Part shown: positions 42,023 to 49,524 of the stretch, piece after piece
Layout: every line of letters begins with the position of its first letter
Position numbering within the stretch: the first letter of the stretch is position 1
The notes under the pieces: generated by a model
The model's database searches: none
What the model was told of the DNA's origin: nothing
The model's input: the letters and a program-made list of their open reading frames with translations, nothing else
Made by a program: the position numbers and the translations under genes
NCBI GenBank assembly: GCA_045590755.1
Contig: JAZNRP010000024.1
Coordinates: 62,001-126,000, forward strand
Direction of reading: 5' to 3'
DNA: 64,000 nucleotides
Origin: SIG565 sp045590755
GTDB lineage: Bacteria > Bacillota > Clostridia > Oscillospirales > Acutalibacteraceae

Positions 42023-42768
42023 GAATGTTAGCCTCGCACCAACCGGATTTCTTCCCGTGGATGGGATATTTCTATAAGATATTCCAAAGCGATGTTTTTG
42101 TGTTTTCAGACAACGTTCAGTATTCCAAGTCAGCACGGCACAACTACAACGAGATTTTGACGGCGAACGGACCGCAAAGGTTCACGCTCCCGATACATTA
42201 CCATTGTACCGACATCGACAAAATCGAGATTGCCGCAGATGACAGGGCGATTGAAAAAATGCTGAAGACCCTGAAATTCGCATACGGTAAAGCAAAGCAC
42301 TTTGACACCGTATATCCTGTAATGGAAGAACTGCTCCACAGAGCACCGACCGCAAAAAGCCTCGCCGATTTCAACTATATGTGCATAATCGACTTCTGCA
42401 ATCGCTTCGGTATGAACGATGACAGAGGCACCGATTTCATTGAGTTCTACCGCTCGTCTTGGCTGAACCTCAAAAATCGCAGGGATGCACGTATAATTGA
42501 GATGTGCGGAGTTGTAGGAGCGGACGGATATTTCAGCGGTACAGCCGCAAAAGACTATCACATCGAGGAAGATTACCGCAAGAACGGTATCAACCTCGTT
42601 TATTCAGACTACGAACCGCTCGTTTACGAGCAGGTCGGAGGCAGACAGGTTATCAATATGTCGGTCATCGACTATGTAATGAACTGCGGCTTCGTATTAC
42701 CGAAGGAGTGGAAAAGGAATGAATACCCCGTCATTCGGAATATATATCCCGAGTTACAAGAGAGCTAA
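42019..42768 (+). CDS. WbqC-like family protein
   Basis: A 249-residue protein with the WbqC signature at the N-terminus (SHQPDFFPWMGYFYKI, DVFVFSDNVQYSKSARHNYN) and the INLVYSDYEPLVYEQVGGR block. The family lies in O-antigen and amino-sugar gene clusters, and its chemistry is not settled; a role in modifying an amino sugar, for instance N-acylation, is a reasonable guess. It overlaps the PIG-L gene by 4 bases, and the glycosyltransferase gene begins 50 bases before its end in another frame. Confidence 0.87.
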   Translation: MRMLASHQPDFFPWMGYFYKIFQSDVFVFSDNVQYSKSARHNYNEILTANGPQRFTLPIHYHCTDIDKIEIAADDRAIEKMLKTLKFAYGKAKHFDTVYPVMEELLHRAPTAKSLADFNYMCIIDFCNRFGMNDDRGTDFIEFYRSSWLNLKNRRDARIIEMCGVVGADGYFSGTAAKDYHIEEDYRKNGINLVYSDYEPLVYEQVGGRQVINMSVIDYVMNCGFVLPKEWKRNEYPVIRNIYPELQES

Positions 42769-43441
42769 GACCTGTACCGCTCATCTCTACATTGAGTACG
42801 GCACTTATGTCGTAAGGCAGAGTGAATATGACGAATATGTCGAAGTCCTGAAAGATTATCCCCACATCAAAGTTCTCGGTGTGGAAGACCATCTTATTTG
42901 CGGATTGACCGAGGTGAACCAATGGCTCGCCGATAACGCAGAAGAGGATGTCATCGCAATCCTCGATGACGACATTCATCATTTCTATTACCGTATGTTC
43001 GAGACCACGACCATCAAGGACCCTGAAATCATCACAGCCGAGCTCGAAAGAGTCGGACAGTTGATGAGCGACCTTGGTATTGGTTTCGGAGCCACAGACG
43101 CTACCATCCGTCCGTGGAATTACGACTGCGAATTCTCATTTAAGGGATGTGCAGGTGCAGTAAGATGGATAAACCGCAGGACCTTTAAGGCACGATGCGT
43201 TAAGGAATTGGAGTATAACTACGACCTTGACCTCGTCTTGCAGGAACTCTTGGTGAACCGTGTCATTTTGAAGCCGAAGTATTTCTGCTCGAAAGGATTG
43301 ACCGACACCAACGAAGGCGGTGCTTCAGGTAAGAAACGTGGCGACCAAATCGCAAGTATCGACCTGATGAAGCAAAAATGGGGCAAGTATTTCTCGTATA
43401 ACCTGAAAACGAATGTCCCTCATATCAACGTGAAACGATAA
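42719..43441 (+). CDS. GT-A-fold glycosyltransferase resembling TET-associated (TAGT) family
   Basis: A 240-residue protein starting with FGIYIPSYKRAKTCTAHLYI and carrying an Asp triad, D83-D84-D85 in VIAILDDDIHHFYYRM, as a metal-binding DXD-type motif of GT-A enzymes. GFGATDATIRPW and GCAGAVRWINRRTF follow. The overall pattern resembles the TAGT group that Iyer, Aravind and colleagues predicted to glycosylate modified bases in phage DNA; a cell-surface or protein acceptor is the alternative. AAGGAGTGGAAAAGG precedes ATG 42719, so the 50-base overlap with the WbqC-like gene is real. It ends the operon. Confidence 0.72.
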   Translation: MNTPSFGIYIPSYKRAKTCTAHLYIEYGTYVVRQSEYDEYVEVLKDYPHIKVLGVEDHLICGLTEVNQWLADNAEEDVIAILDDDIHHFYYRMFETTTIKDPEIITAELERVGQLMSDLGIGFGATDATIRPWNYDCEFSFKGCAGAVRWINRRTFKARCVKELEYNYDLDLVLQELLVNRVILKPKYFCSKGLTDTNEGGASGKKRGDQIASIDLMKQKWGKYFSYNLKTNVPHINVKR

Positions 43442-43491
43442 TCGTTTACGGAGATTATTGAAAAATATTTATAAAAATATCCGCTTTTTCA

Positions 43492-43519
43492 TTGACTTTA
43501 CGCCGCAATATTGTATAAT
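43492..43519 (+). promoter_or_regulatory. Phage promoter, member 3 of a three-copy family
   Basis: TTGACT (43492-43497), 16-base spacer, TATAAT (43514-43519). ATATTGTATAATATAGTAAAG resembles the promoters at 18915 and 33806 (ATTG before the -10 box, AGT after it). An A/T-rich AAAAATATTTATAAAAATAT tract lies upstream. It would drive the gene at 43586. Confidence 0.8.
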
Positions 43520-43585
43520 ATAGTAAAGCCAACCTCCACACAAGGAATGGCTTGAAACAATATTGACTACGAAAGGATTGATGAA

Positions 43586-44533
43586 ATGGCGTATCAAATG
43601 CTGACCCGTACCGGAAAGAGCTTTTGGGAAGTTACGAGTGCTATGCAAAATGCCATCCGAAAAGGCGAATTTGAGGTAGCGGGATATGCTATGTGGGAGT
43701 TGCTTGCTGAGTACACGCCGTACTTGCGAAAGCGACTCCTTGTTATTTCTGCGGAAGATTGCTTCGGTGTCTTAACCAAGGAAATACTCGAACTGTGTGA
43801 AATCGGAACGGAGGACAGTCTCACAAGAGCACTCGCTTTGCTCTGTATGGCGAAGAAGAACAGAGACGCAGATTATCTCGTCTGCAATCTGATGTTGAAC
43901 GACCAACCGACCGGAGCTGATAAAGATTTCCTGTCAAGAGAGTTGTTCACCGCTATTCGCTGTATGGATGTGCAGAGAACGGGTCGTTACTTGATTGAGT
44001 TGTTCAAGAAGAACCGTAAAACATTGTGGCGACTGCTCGAAGATATGGCGGCTATGTATTATCCGCATTTAGCAGCGGAGTTCTCGGCTCTGCATTGTGC
44101 AAACGAGAGAATGACAAAGCCGAACGAGGAGACCATCTACGTTGCGAAAGCGGTTATCTTGATGTGGACCTGCCGAGACCCGAAAGAAGGTATCCTCGCT
44201 TATGACAAGATGACCTTTGACGGATTGCTCGACCCCGAAGACATCCCCGTACCGAAACCTTTGGATGAGTGTACGAAAATCCCCGGTCTGTTTCCTGATT
44301 GGGCGTATAATTGGCACACGTATTACGGCAAGTATAAACTTGGTCGTGATGTGGTCCACGCTATCGAAAACGACCAACGAATTCTCACACCGCTCGAAGA
44401 GAACCTGTTCGATGACTGCACTTGGAACCACGACATCAACATCTGCTTGCAGAAATGGAACCCCCGAAAACACCGCCTGCCCTATGACGACGGTAAGCGA
44501 AGACCGGAAGAAAAGTATGGAACGCAAGAGTGA
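43586..44533 (+). CDS. Phage protein resembling the RarA/MgsA C-terminal (collar) region
   Basis: A 315-residue helical protein without a Walker motif. The N-terminus (SFWEVTSAMQNAIRKGEFEVAGYAMWELL, residues 12-40, then YLRKRLLVISAEDCFG) resembles the C-terminal oligomerisation part of RarA/MgsA ATPases, where helices packing as SALQKSIRG...ARRLIRIASEDVG occur. If right, it could interact with host clamp-loader-type ATPases. The match is by eye and moderate. It follows the third family promoter and precedes the terminase genes, so it might be the last middle gene. Confidence 0.55.
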   Translation: MAYQMLTRTGKSFWEVTSAMQNAIRKGEFEVAGYAMWELLAEYTPYLRKRLLVISAEDCFGVLTKEILELCEIGTEDSLTRALALLCMAKKNRDADYLVCNLMLNDQPTGADKDFLSRELFTAIRCMDVQRTGRYLIELFKKNRKTLWRLLEDMAAMYYPHLAAEFSALHCANERMTKPNEETIYVAKAVILMWTCRDPKEGILAYDKMTFDGLLDPEDIPVPKPLDECTKIPGLFPDWAYNWHTYYGKYKLGRDVVHAIENDQRILTPLEENLFDDCTWNHDINICLQKWNPRKHRLPYDDGKRRPEEKYGTQE

Positions 44534-44768
44534 TACGGTAAGGCGGCTCGTAGCCGAACAGAATTACAAAGGAGCACTTCGGATTGCCAAGGAATTTCGC
44601 CTCGGCATCTCGAAGGAAGACTCTGAAGATATGAAACGGGGCTATGAATGTCTCGTTCATCCTGATTTCTATAAACAGTTAGGCTTTGATACCGCCAAGA
44701 TTGCTCAAAAAGGCGTGGAAACCATCAAAAGACTATACGGGGTATATAATTCCTACCCCGATAAATAA
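44517..44768 (+). CDS. Small phage protein before the terminase, unknown
   Basis: An 83-residue basic protein (MERKSDTVRRLVAEQNYKGA; LRIAKEFRLGISKEDSEDMK) with a pattern often seen just upstream of terminase genes in clostridial phages. It overlaps the previous gene by 17 bases; GGAAG precedes ATG 44517. Function unknown. Confidence 0.7.
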   Translation: MERKSDTVRRLVAEQNYKGALRIAKEFRLGISKEDSEDMKRGYECLVHPDFYKQLGFDTAKIAQKGVETIKRLYGVYNSYPDK

Positions 44769-44776
44769 AACCGCTT

Positions 44777-44815
44777 AAACAGCCCTTAATTTGCTCAAAA
44801 TGGGGGCTGTTTTAT
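44777..44815 (+). terminator. Terminator before the late operon
   Basis: AAACAGCCC (44777-44785) pairs with GGGCTGTTT (44804-44812), with an 18-base loop, then TTATT. It separates the middle gene pair from the terminase operon. Confidence 0.75.
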
Positions 44816-44839
44816 TATGCCGAAAACGAGGTGAAATGA

Positions 44840-45511
44840 ATGGCAACGAACGAAACCGAAAAGAACGAGGTTCAAAGCGGGACCGAAGCGGACAATGCGG
44901 TGCCTGAAAAAGCACCCCAAAAAAAGACCAAGAAAAAGACCGCTCCCAAGGGTGAAAAACCGAAAGGTAAATCGTTCGAGGAAAACATCATCCGAGACTC
45001 CGAAACTGCTAAACAGCGAGGTAAAAAAGGCGGAGAAAAATCGGGCGAAGTGAGACGGGCAAAAAGAGATGCCCGTGAGACCATTCAGTATATGTTCAGC
45101 AGGATGGTTGTTAGCGAGTCCATCAAGCAGAACTTGAAAGAGCTCGGCTTTGAAAAGGAAGAACAGACCAATATGGCGGCTCTGCAAGGTCGCTTATTTG
45201 CTATGGCGATGAGCGGAAACCTTGAAGCCTACAAACTGTTGATGACCTTGGGTGGATACGAACCCGAAGAAAACCGCAAAGAGCGTGAGAGTCTTGCCTC
45301 CGATGTCCGCAGAGCCAAAGAGCTCGATGCGAAGATTGAAGCACTTGGCAAGAAAGGTGAAAACGCAAGTCTCGCCCTCAACCTCGATGACGAAGACGGT
45401 AACAACGATGTTGTTATCTATATGCCGCAAATTCAGTCCGAAGAGGATTGCGAAGTCAAGGACGACCAACCGACCGAAGATACTCCTGCGGACGAAACTA
45501 CGGCAGATTGA
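44840..45511 (+). CDS. terS: Probable terminase small subunit
   Basis: A 223-residue protein placed directly before the large subunit. The N-terminus is Lys/Glu-rich and disordered, the middle (AKRDARETIQYMFSRMVVSE; NMAALQGRLFAMAMSGNLEA) is helical and likely to form the DNA-recognition ring, and the tail is acidic. No strong family motif is visible, so the call rests on position, size and helical layout. GAGGTGAAATGA precedes ATG 44840. Confidence 0.65.
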   Translation: MATNETEKNEVQSGTEADNAVPEKAPQKKTKKKTAPKGEKPKGKSFEENIIRDSETAKQRGKKGGEKSGEVRRAKRDARETIQYMFSRMVVSESIKQNLKELGFEKEEQTNMAALQGRLFAMAMSGNLEAYKLLMTLGGYEPEENRKERESLASDVRRAKELDAKIEALGKKGENASLALNLDDEDGNNDVVIYMPQIQSEEDCEVKDDQPTEDTPADETTAD

Positions 45512-45526
45512 GGGAGGTGATGCACT

Positions 45527-45577
45527 ATGGCAACTGTTCTTAGACCGCAAAAGGGACCGCAAGAGCAGTTTATGTAG
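45527..45577 (+). CDS. Orphan N-terminal exon-like leader of the large terminase (frame-split)
   Basis: A 16-codon frame (MATVLRPQKGPQEQFM then TAG) with an excellent GGGAGGTGATGCACT ribosome site. The peptide reads like the N-terminus of a large terminase, whose body continues in the -1 frame. The TAG stop (45575-45577) shares its last base with the GTG start of the terminase body (45577-45579), so terminating ribosomes could restart there. Either a natural reinitiation device, a frameshift mutation, or a sequencing error. Confidence 0.6.
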   Translation: MATVLRPQKGPQEQFM

Positions 45578-46932
45578 TGTCAACCCCTGCTCAGATTTGT
45601 GTTTATGGCGGTGCCGCAGGTGGCGGTAAATCGTATGGATTGCTACTATCACCCCTGAGATACAAGAACGTCAAGGGTTTCGGTTGTACGATGTTCCGTA
45701 GGAACTACAACCAAATCTTTGCACAGGGCGGTCTTTGGGATGAGTCGCAGAAAATCTACTCGTTAATCAAGGGCTCGAAAATGCAACTCTCGATGGGACG
45801 ATGGGTGTTCTGCAATGATGACGGACAGATAGTATCATCCGTAAAGTTTGCTCACATTGAGCGTGATGAGGACCTGTTAAAATGGCAGGGCTCACAGATT
45901 TGTGAAATATGCTTCGACGAGTTGACACACTTCTCGGAGAAAGCGTTTTTCTATATGCTATCCTGTAACCGTTCTGCTTGTGGTGTTACACCGTTCGTAA
46001 GAGCGACCTGCAACCCGGATGCAGACAGTTGGGTGGCAAAGTTTATTGAGTGGTGGATAGACCAAGAAACAGGCTATCCTATCCCCGAACGAAGCGGCAA
46101 AATCCGTTGGTTCATCAGGCGTGATGAGAAGTTATATTGGGCGAACACCAAGCAAGAACTTTGGAAACAGTTCAATCTCACGACCGATGAAGAAAAGGAG
46201 GAGCCCCGCTCCGTTACTTTTATTATGTCAAGGTTGCAGGACAACCAAGAGTTGTTAAAGGTCAACCCTCAGTATCTTGCTAACCTGAAAGCCTTGTCTT
46301 TGATAGAACGTGAGCGATTGCTTCACGGTAACTGGAAGATTAAGGCGGCGGCAGGCTTGTTCTTCAAGAGGACACAGCTTGGCGATATTCTCGACAAGGT
46401 GCCTATTGACGTTGTTCGATGGGTACGGTGTTGGGACTTGGCGGCTACCGAAAAGGACACAACCTCGGGCGACCCCGCTTTTACGGCAGGTGTCCTCATC
46501 GGAAAACGCAAGAACGGGCGGTACATTATAGCCGATGTCATCAACAAACAGATGGCGGCGGCAGATGTGCGTAAGACCATAAAACTGACTGCACAGAGCG
46601 ATAAGGCTAAGTACAGTCGTGTAAGAACCCGTCTCCCGAAAGACCCGGGACAGGCGGGTAAAGAACAGGCAGAGTCGTACATCAAGTTCCTTGCAGGCTT
46701 CGATGTTGTAACCGTTGCAGAGACGGGTAGCAAAGAAGCGAGAGCCGAGCCTATGGCGGCACAATGGCAAGCAGGCAACTTTGACATTATGTACGGCGAT
46801 TGGAACGAGGAGTTCCTACATCAGCTCGAAAACTTCCCGGACAGTAAATTCAAGGATATGGTTGATGCTGCCGCTAACGGATTTGCCGAGTTGGAGGCAA
46901 CGAACACCTTCAACCTTGCAAATATGATTTAA
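45577..46932 (+). CDS. terL: Terminase large subunit
   Basis: A 451-residue DNA-packaging motor. The Walker A motif GGAAGGGKS lies at residues 11-19, closer to the start than usual. CEICFDELTHF is the Walker B with its catalytic Glu, and the C-terminal nuclease part has RWVRCWDLAATEKDTTSGDPAF (Asp at the RNase-H-like strand, split as RCWDLAATE) and an AGFDVVTV region. The body lacks its own ribosome site and appears to use GTG 45577, overlapping the stop of a leader peptide that encodes the missing N-terminus. It packages DNA into the procapsid through the portal encoded next. Confidence 0.9.
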   Translation: MSTPAQICVYGGAAGGGKSYGLLLSPLRYKNVKGFGCTMFRRNYNQIFAQGGLWDESQKIYSLIKGSKMQLSMGRWVFCNDDGQIVSSVKFAHIERDEDLLKWQGSQICEICFDELTHFSEKAFFYMLSCNRSACGVTPFVRATCNPDADSWVAKFIEWWIDQETGYPIPERSGKIRWFIRRDEKLYWANTKQELWKQFNLTTDEEKEEPRSVTFIMSRLQDNQELLKVNPQYLANLKALSLIERERLLHGNWKIKAAAGLFFKRTQLGDILDKVPIDVVRWVRCWDLAATEKDTTSGDPAFTAGVLIGKRKNGRYIIADVINKQMAAADVRKTIKLTAQSDKAKYSRVRTRLPKDPGQAGKEQAESYIKFLAGFDVVTVAETGSKEARAEPMAAQWQAGNFDIMYGDWNEEFLHQLENFPDSKFKDMVDAAANGFAELEATNTFNLANMI

Positions 46933-46958
46933 TTCGATACCGAAAGAGGTGAAAGCAA

Positions 46959-49106
46959 ATGAACGAAAGCCAAAGCACAAAGGCTGAACAGATAAGGCGA
47001 CTCAACCGTTTGATTGAGAAGCGAACAGGCGGTGCGGTACGACCCTATCGTTACGACGGCTATGTCAACCTGTTAAATCGGTATGGAACATCGAAGGACT
47101 CGTCAGAACACTATCAGTTCCAAACGGAGCCTATGGTTCCTGATGACACGCTCATCTCTTTCTACGAGGGAAACGGTCTGTTCGCCAAGATAATCGACAC
47201 ACCTGCTGAAGAAGCGGTCAAACACGGCTTCGAGCTCGACGATGTGAAAGACCAAAAGGTCATTGATTTCTACGAAGAGGCTTTGGATGAGTTGGATTGG
47301 GAAGAAACCGCAATGACTGCTCTCAAATGGATGCGATTGTTCGGTGGTTCTCTTGTCGTTATGTTAGTTAATGACGGCAGAGGCATTGACGAACCGCTCG
47401 ATTGGAGTGCAATTCAGTCGATTGATGACCTACGCATCTACGACCGCTCCCTGATAACGCCCGATTACAGCGGTATGTTTAGTTACACACCGAAAGACCC
47501 GTTTCGTACTCGTGGTTCCCGATTGGGTATGCCTGAGTATTACACGATAAACAGTAAGTACGGCTCGTTCAGGGTACACGAAAGCAGATGCCTCATCTTC
47601 TCGAACGGTACGCTCCCCGAGAACACCACCAACTCGGAGTATGAAATGTGGGGTATGCCCGAATACGTCCGTATCAACAGAGCGATACGAGACACCGAAC
47701 TGTCCCACAGATGTGCTCCGAAAATGCTCGACCGTTCCATTCAGGCAGTTTATAAGATGCAGGGCTTGGCTCAGGAACTCGCCACCGAAGAGGGCGAGAC
47801 TGCTGTGCTTCGCAGACTGCAAACGATAGATATGGCTCGTGGTATGTTGAGCAGTATCACGATTGATGCTGATGGCGAAGATTACGACTTCAGGCAGTTC
47901 CAATTCTCAGGTGTATCCGAAATCATCGACAAGTCCTGTGCTTACCTATCAGCCCTGACCTCGATACCGCAGACTATTCTGTTTGGTGCGGGAGCGGGTG
48001 GATTGAGCACGACCGATGATACGAGTATGGAGAATTGGTACAACTTCGTTGAACGCATACAGAAACGAGTTGTTCGTGGCAACCTCAGATACCTGTTATC
48101 CATCCTGTTTGCCGCAGGCGTGGCTACCGGGGAGATTGATGATGTCCCGAAAATCAAGCCTGTATTCAATTCGCTTTGGTCGTTGAGTGAAAACGAGCAG
48201 GCTGACCTTGAACTGAAAAAGGCTCAGGTTCAGCAGGCAAAGGCGACCACCGCACAGACCTATGTAAATATGGAAGTTCTCGACCCGAGTGAAGTCCGCA
48301 AGAAACTTGCTTCGAGCGATGAGTTCGACATCGACACGATACTCGATGAAGACGATTTCGGCGACAGCGATGATTTGTTTGAGGACCTTGCTGAAGGTGA
48401 GAGCGAAATCTTGGAGGGCAATTCGTCCGAGTCGGCTCCTGCCGCTACCAAACTGCCGCAGGATATGACGAACGAAGAACTTGCTCAAAAAGCCGTAGAG
48501 GGCGTGGATAACGGAGATAGCGACACAGAGGTATCAGTTACCAACGGAGACGAAAACATCGGTTCCGTGGGCGTTATCGTGATTTCAGAGGGTAAGGTGC
48601 TATCAGGCACCCGACATAATGATTTCGGATACGGATTGATATGCGGACCGGGCGGTCATATTGAACCCGGAGAGACACCGAAGCAGGCGGCTTTCCGTGA
48701 AACCGAAGAAGAGTTCGGTATCAGCCCGAAGGAGCTCATCCCTCTCGGTCTCGGTCCTATCGAACCCGATACGAAGTTGAGACCTATGTTGTTCCTCTGC
48801 ACAGAGTTTGACGGTACACCGAATTGCTTGGATATGGAGATTGTGAACCCGCAGTTCCGCACTCTCGATGAGATTGAAGAACTGTCATCCGCTCTGTTCC
48901 AACCGTTCAAGGATGGGCTTGATGTTATGCAGAACGCTCTGCTTAACGAAGATGAGGCTATCGAATGGGTGTATTCCAACAAGCTCGGTGCTTATGTGCC
49001 GAAAGGCGACCCTTATGACGAGCAACCGTCATCAGAACGCTCGCTCATTACAGAAGAAATGTTAAGAGCGAGGTCAAACGGCGAGGAGGTGGATGAGGAT
49101 GTTTGA
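46959..49106 (+). CDS. Portal protein (DUF1073-like) fused to a Nudix hydrolase domain
   Basis: A 715-residue protein. Residues 1-480 match phage portal proteins of the DUF1073/Phage_portal_3 type (YVNLLNRYGTSKDSSEHYQF; LISFYEGNGLFAKIIDTPAE; the SIPQTILFGAGAGGLSTTDD block; WYNFVERIQ). After an acidic linker, residues about 530-660 form a Nudix domain: GVIVISEGKVLSG and a complete Nudix box GHIEPGETPKQAAFRE-TEEEFGI (residues 566-588), with all catalytic Glu residues. Nudix enzymes hydrolyse nucleoside diphosphate derivatives. The fusion means about a dozen copies could be built into each virion. It follows TerL by 26 bases and overlaps the next gene. Confidence 0.88.
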   Translation: MNESQSTKAEQIRRLNRLIEKRTGGAVRPYRYDGYVNLLNRYGTSKDSSEHYQFQTEPMVPDDTLISFYEGNGLFAKIIDTPAEEAVKHGFELDDVKDQKVIDFYEEALDELDWEETAMTALKWMRLFGGSLVVMLVNDGRGIDEPLDWSAIQSIDDLRIYDRSLITPDYSGMFSYTPKDPFRTRGSRLGMPEYYTINSKYGSFRVHESRCLIFSNGTLPENTTNSEYEMWGMPEYVRINRAIRDTELSHRCAPKMLDRSIQAVYKMQGLAQELATEEGETAVLRRLQTIDMARGMLSSITIDADGEDYDFRQFQFSGVSEIIDKSCAYLSALTSIPQTILFGAGAGGLSTTDDTSMENWYNFVERIQKRVVRGNLRYLLSILFAAGVATGEIDDVPKIKPVFNSLWSLSENEQADLELKKAQVQQAKATTAQTYVNMEVLDPSEVRKKLASSDEFDIDTILDEDDFGDSDDLFEDLAEGESEILEGNSSESAPAATKLPQDMTNEELAQKAVEGVDNGDSDTEVSVTNGDENIGSVGVIVISEGKVLSGTRHNDFGYGLICGPGGHIEPGETPKQAAFRETEEEFGISPKELIPLGLGPIEPDTKLRPMLFLCTEFDGTPNCLDMEIVNPQFRTLDEIEELSSALFQPFKDGLDVMQNALLNEDEAIEWVYSNKLGAYVPKGDPYDEQPSSERSLITEEMLRARSNGEEVDEDV

Positions 49107-49476
49107 AATCAGTAAGGACCTTGCCGCTCTCGGCGAAAAGGTTATGGCGAAGTTCAAGGAATTGAAGCCTATCGCCGACAATAATGTCCGTATCGCATAC
49201 CTCTACTCCGACCGTGAAAAGACGAGTAACGGTAAGAAAGTCTATGCCGATACTACGAAACTGAACGATAAGGTCAAGGCGGTTGCCCCGTATGACTTTA
49301 TCGTTACTTTTTACCGTCCTGCTTGCTCCGCTCTTGACGAGAGCAAAATGGAGACCCTGATGCGACACGAGTTGAAGCATATCGGGGTTGAGAATGGTAA
49401 GTTCAAGATTGTTCCCCACGATGTCGAGGACTTCTCGGACATCATCGAGGAACACGGTATGAGTTGGGTGCTGTAA
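49099..49476 (+). CDS. Putative phage metallopeptidase
   Basis: A 125-residue protein with a zinc-peptidase HELKH motif (HExxH) in MRHELKHIGV and a third ligand candidate in PHDVEDFSD. This is the layout of the small phage metallopeptidase family found near portal genes. It could process head proteins or act on host proteins. ATG 49099 lies 9 bases after AGGAGG; ATG 49093 is too close. The start overlaps the portal gene end by 8 bases. Confidence 0.78.
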   Translation: MFEISKDLAALGEKVMAKFKELKPIADNNVRIAYLYSDREKTSNGKKVYADTTKLNDKVKAVAPYDFIVTFYRPACSALDESKMETLMRHELKHIGVENGKFKIVPHDVEDFSDIIEEHGMSWVL

Positions 49477-49524
49477 AAGGCACCGCACAAATCCGCTAAA
49501 CTTCCGGTAAAGGGGGATTTAGGC

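Noticed and set aside
38362..44533. TET/JBP oxygenase or DNA methyltransferase near the sugar cassette
   Set aside because: I looked for the HxD...H oxygenase and for methyltransferase motifs (DPPY, PC) in this region's proteins and saw none.
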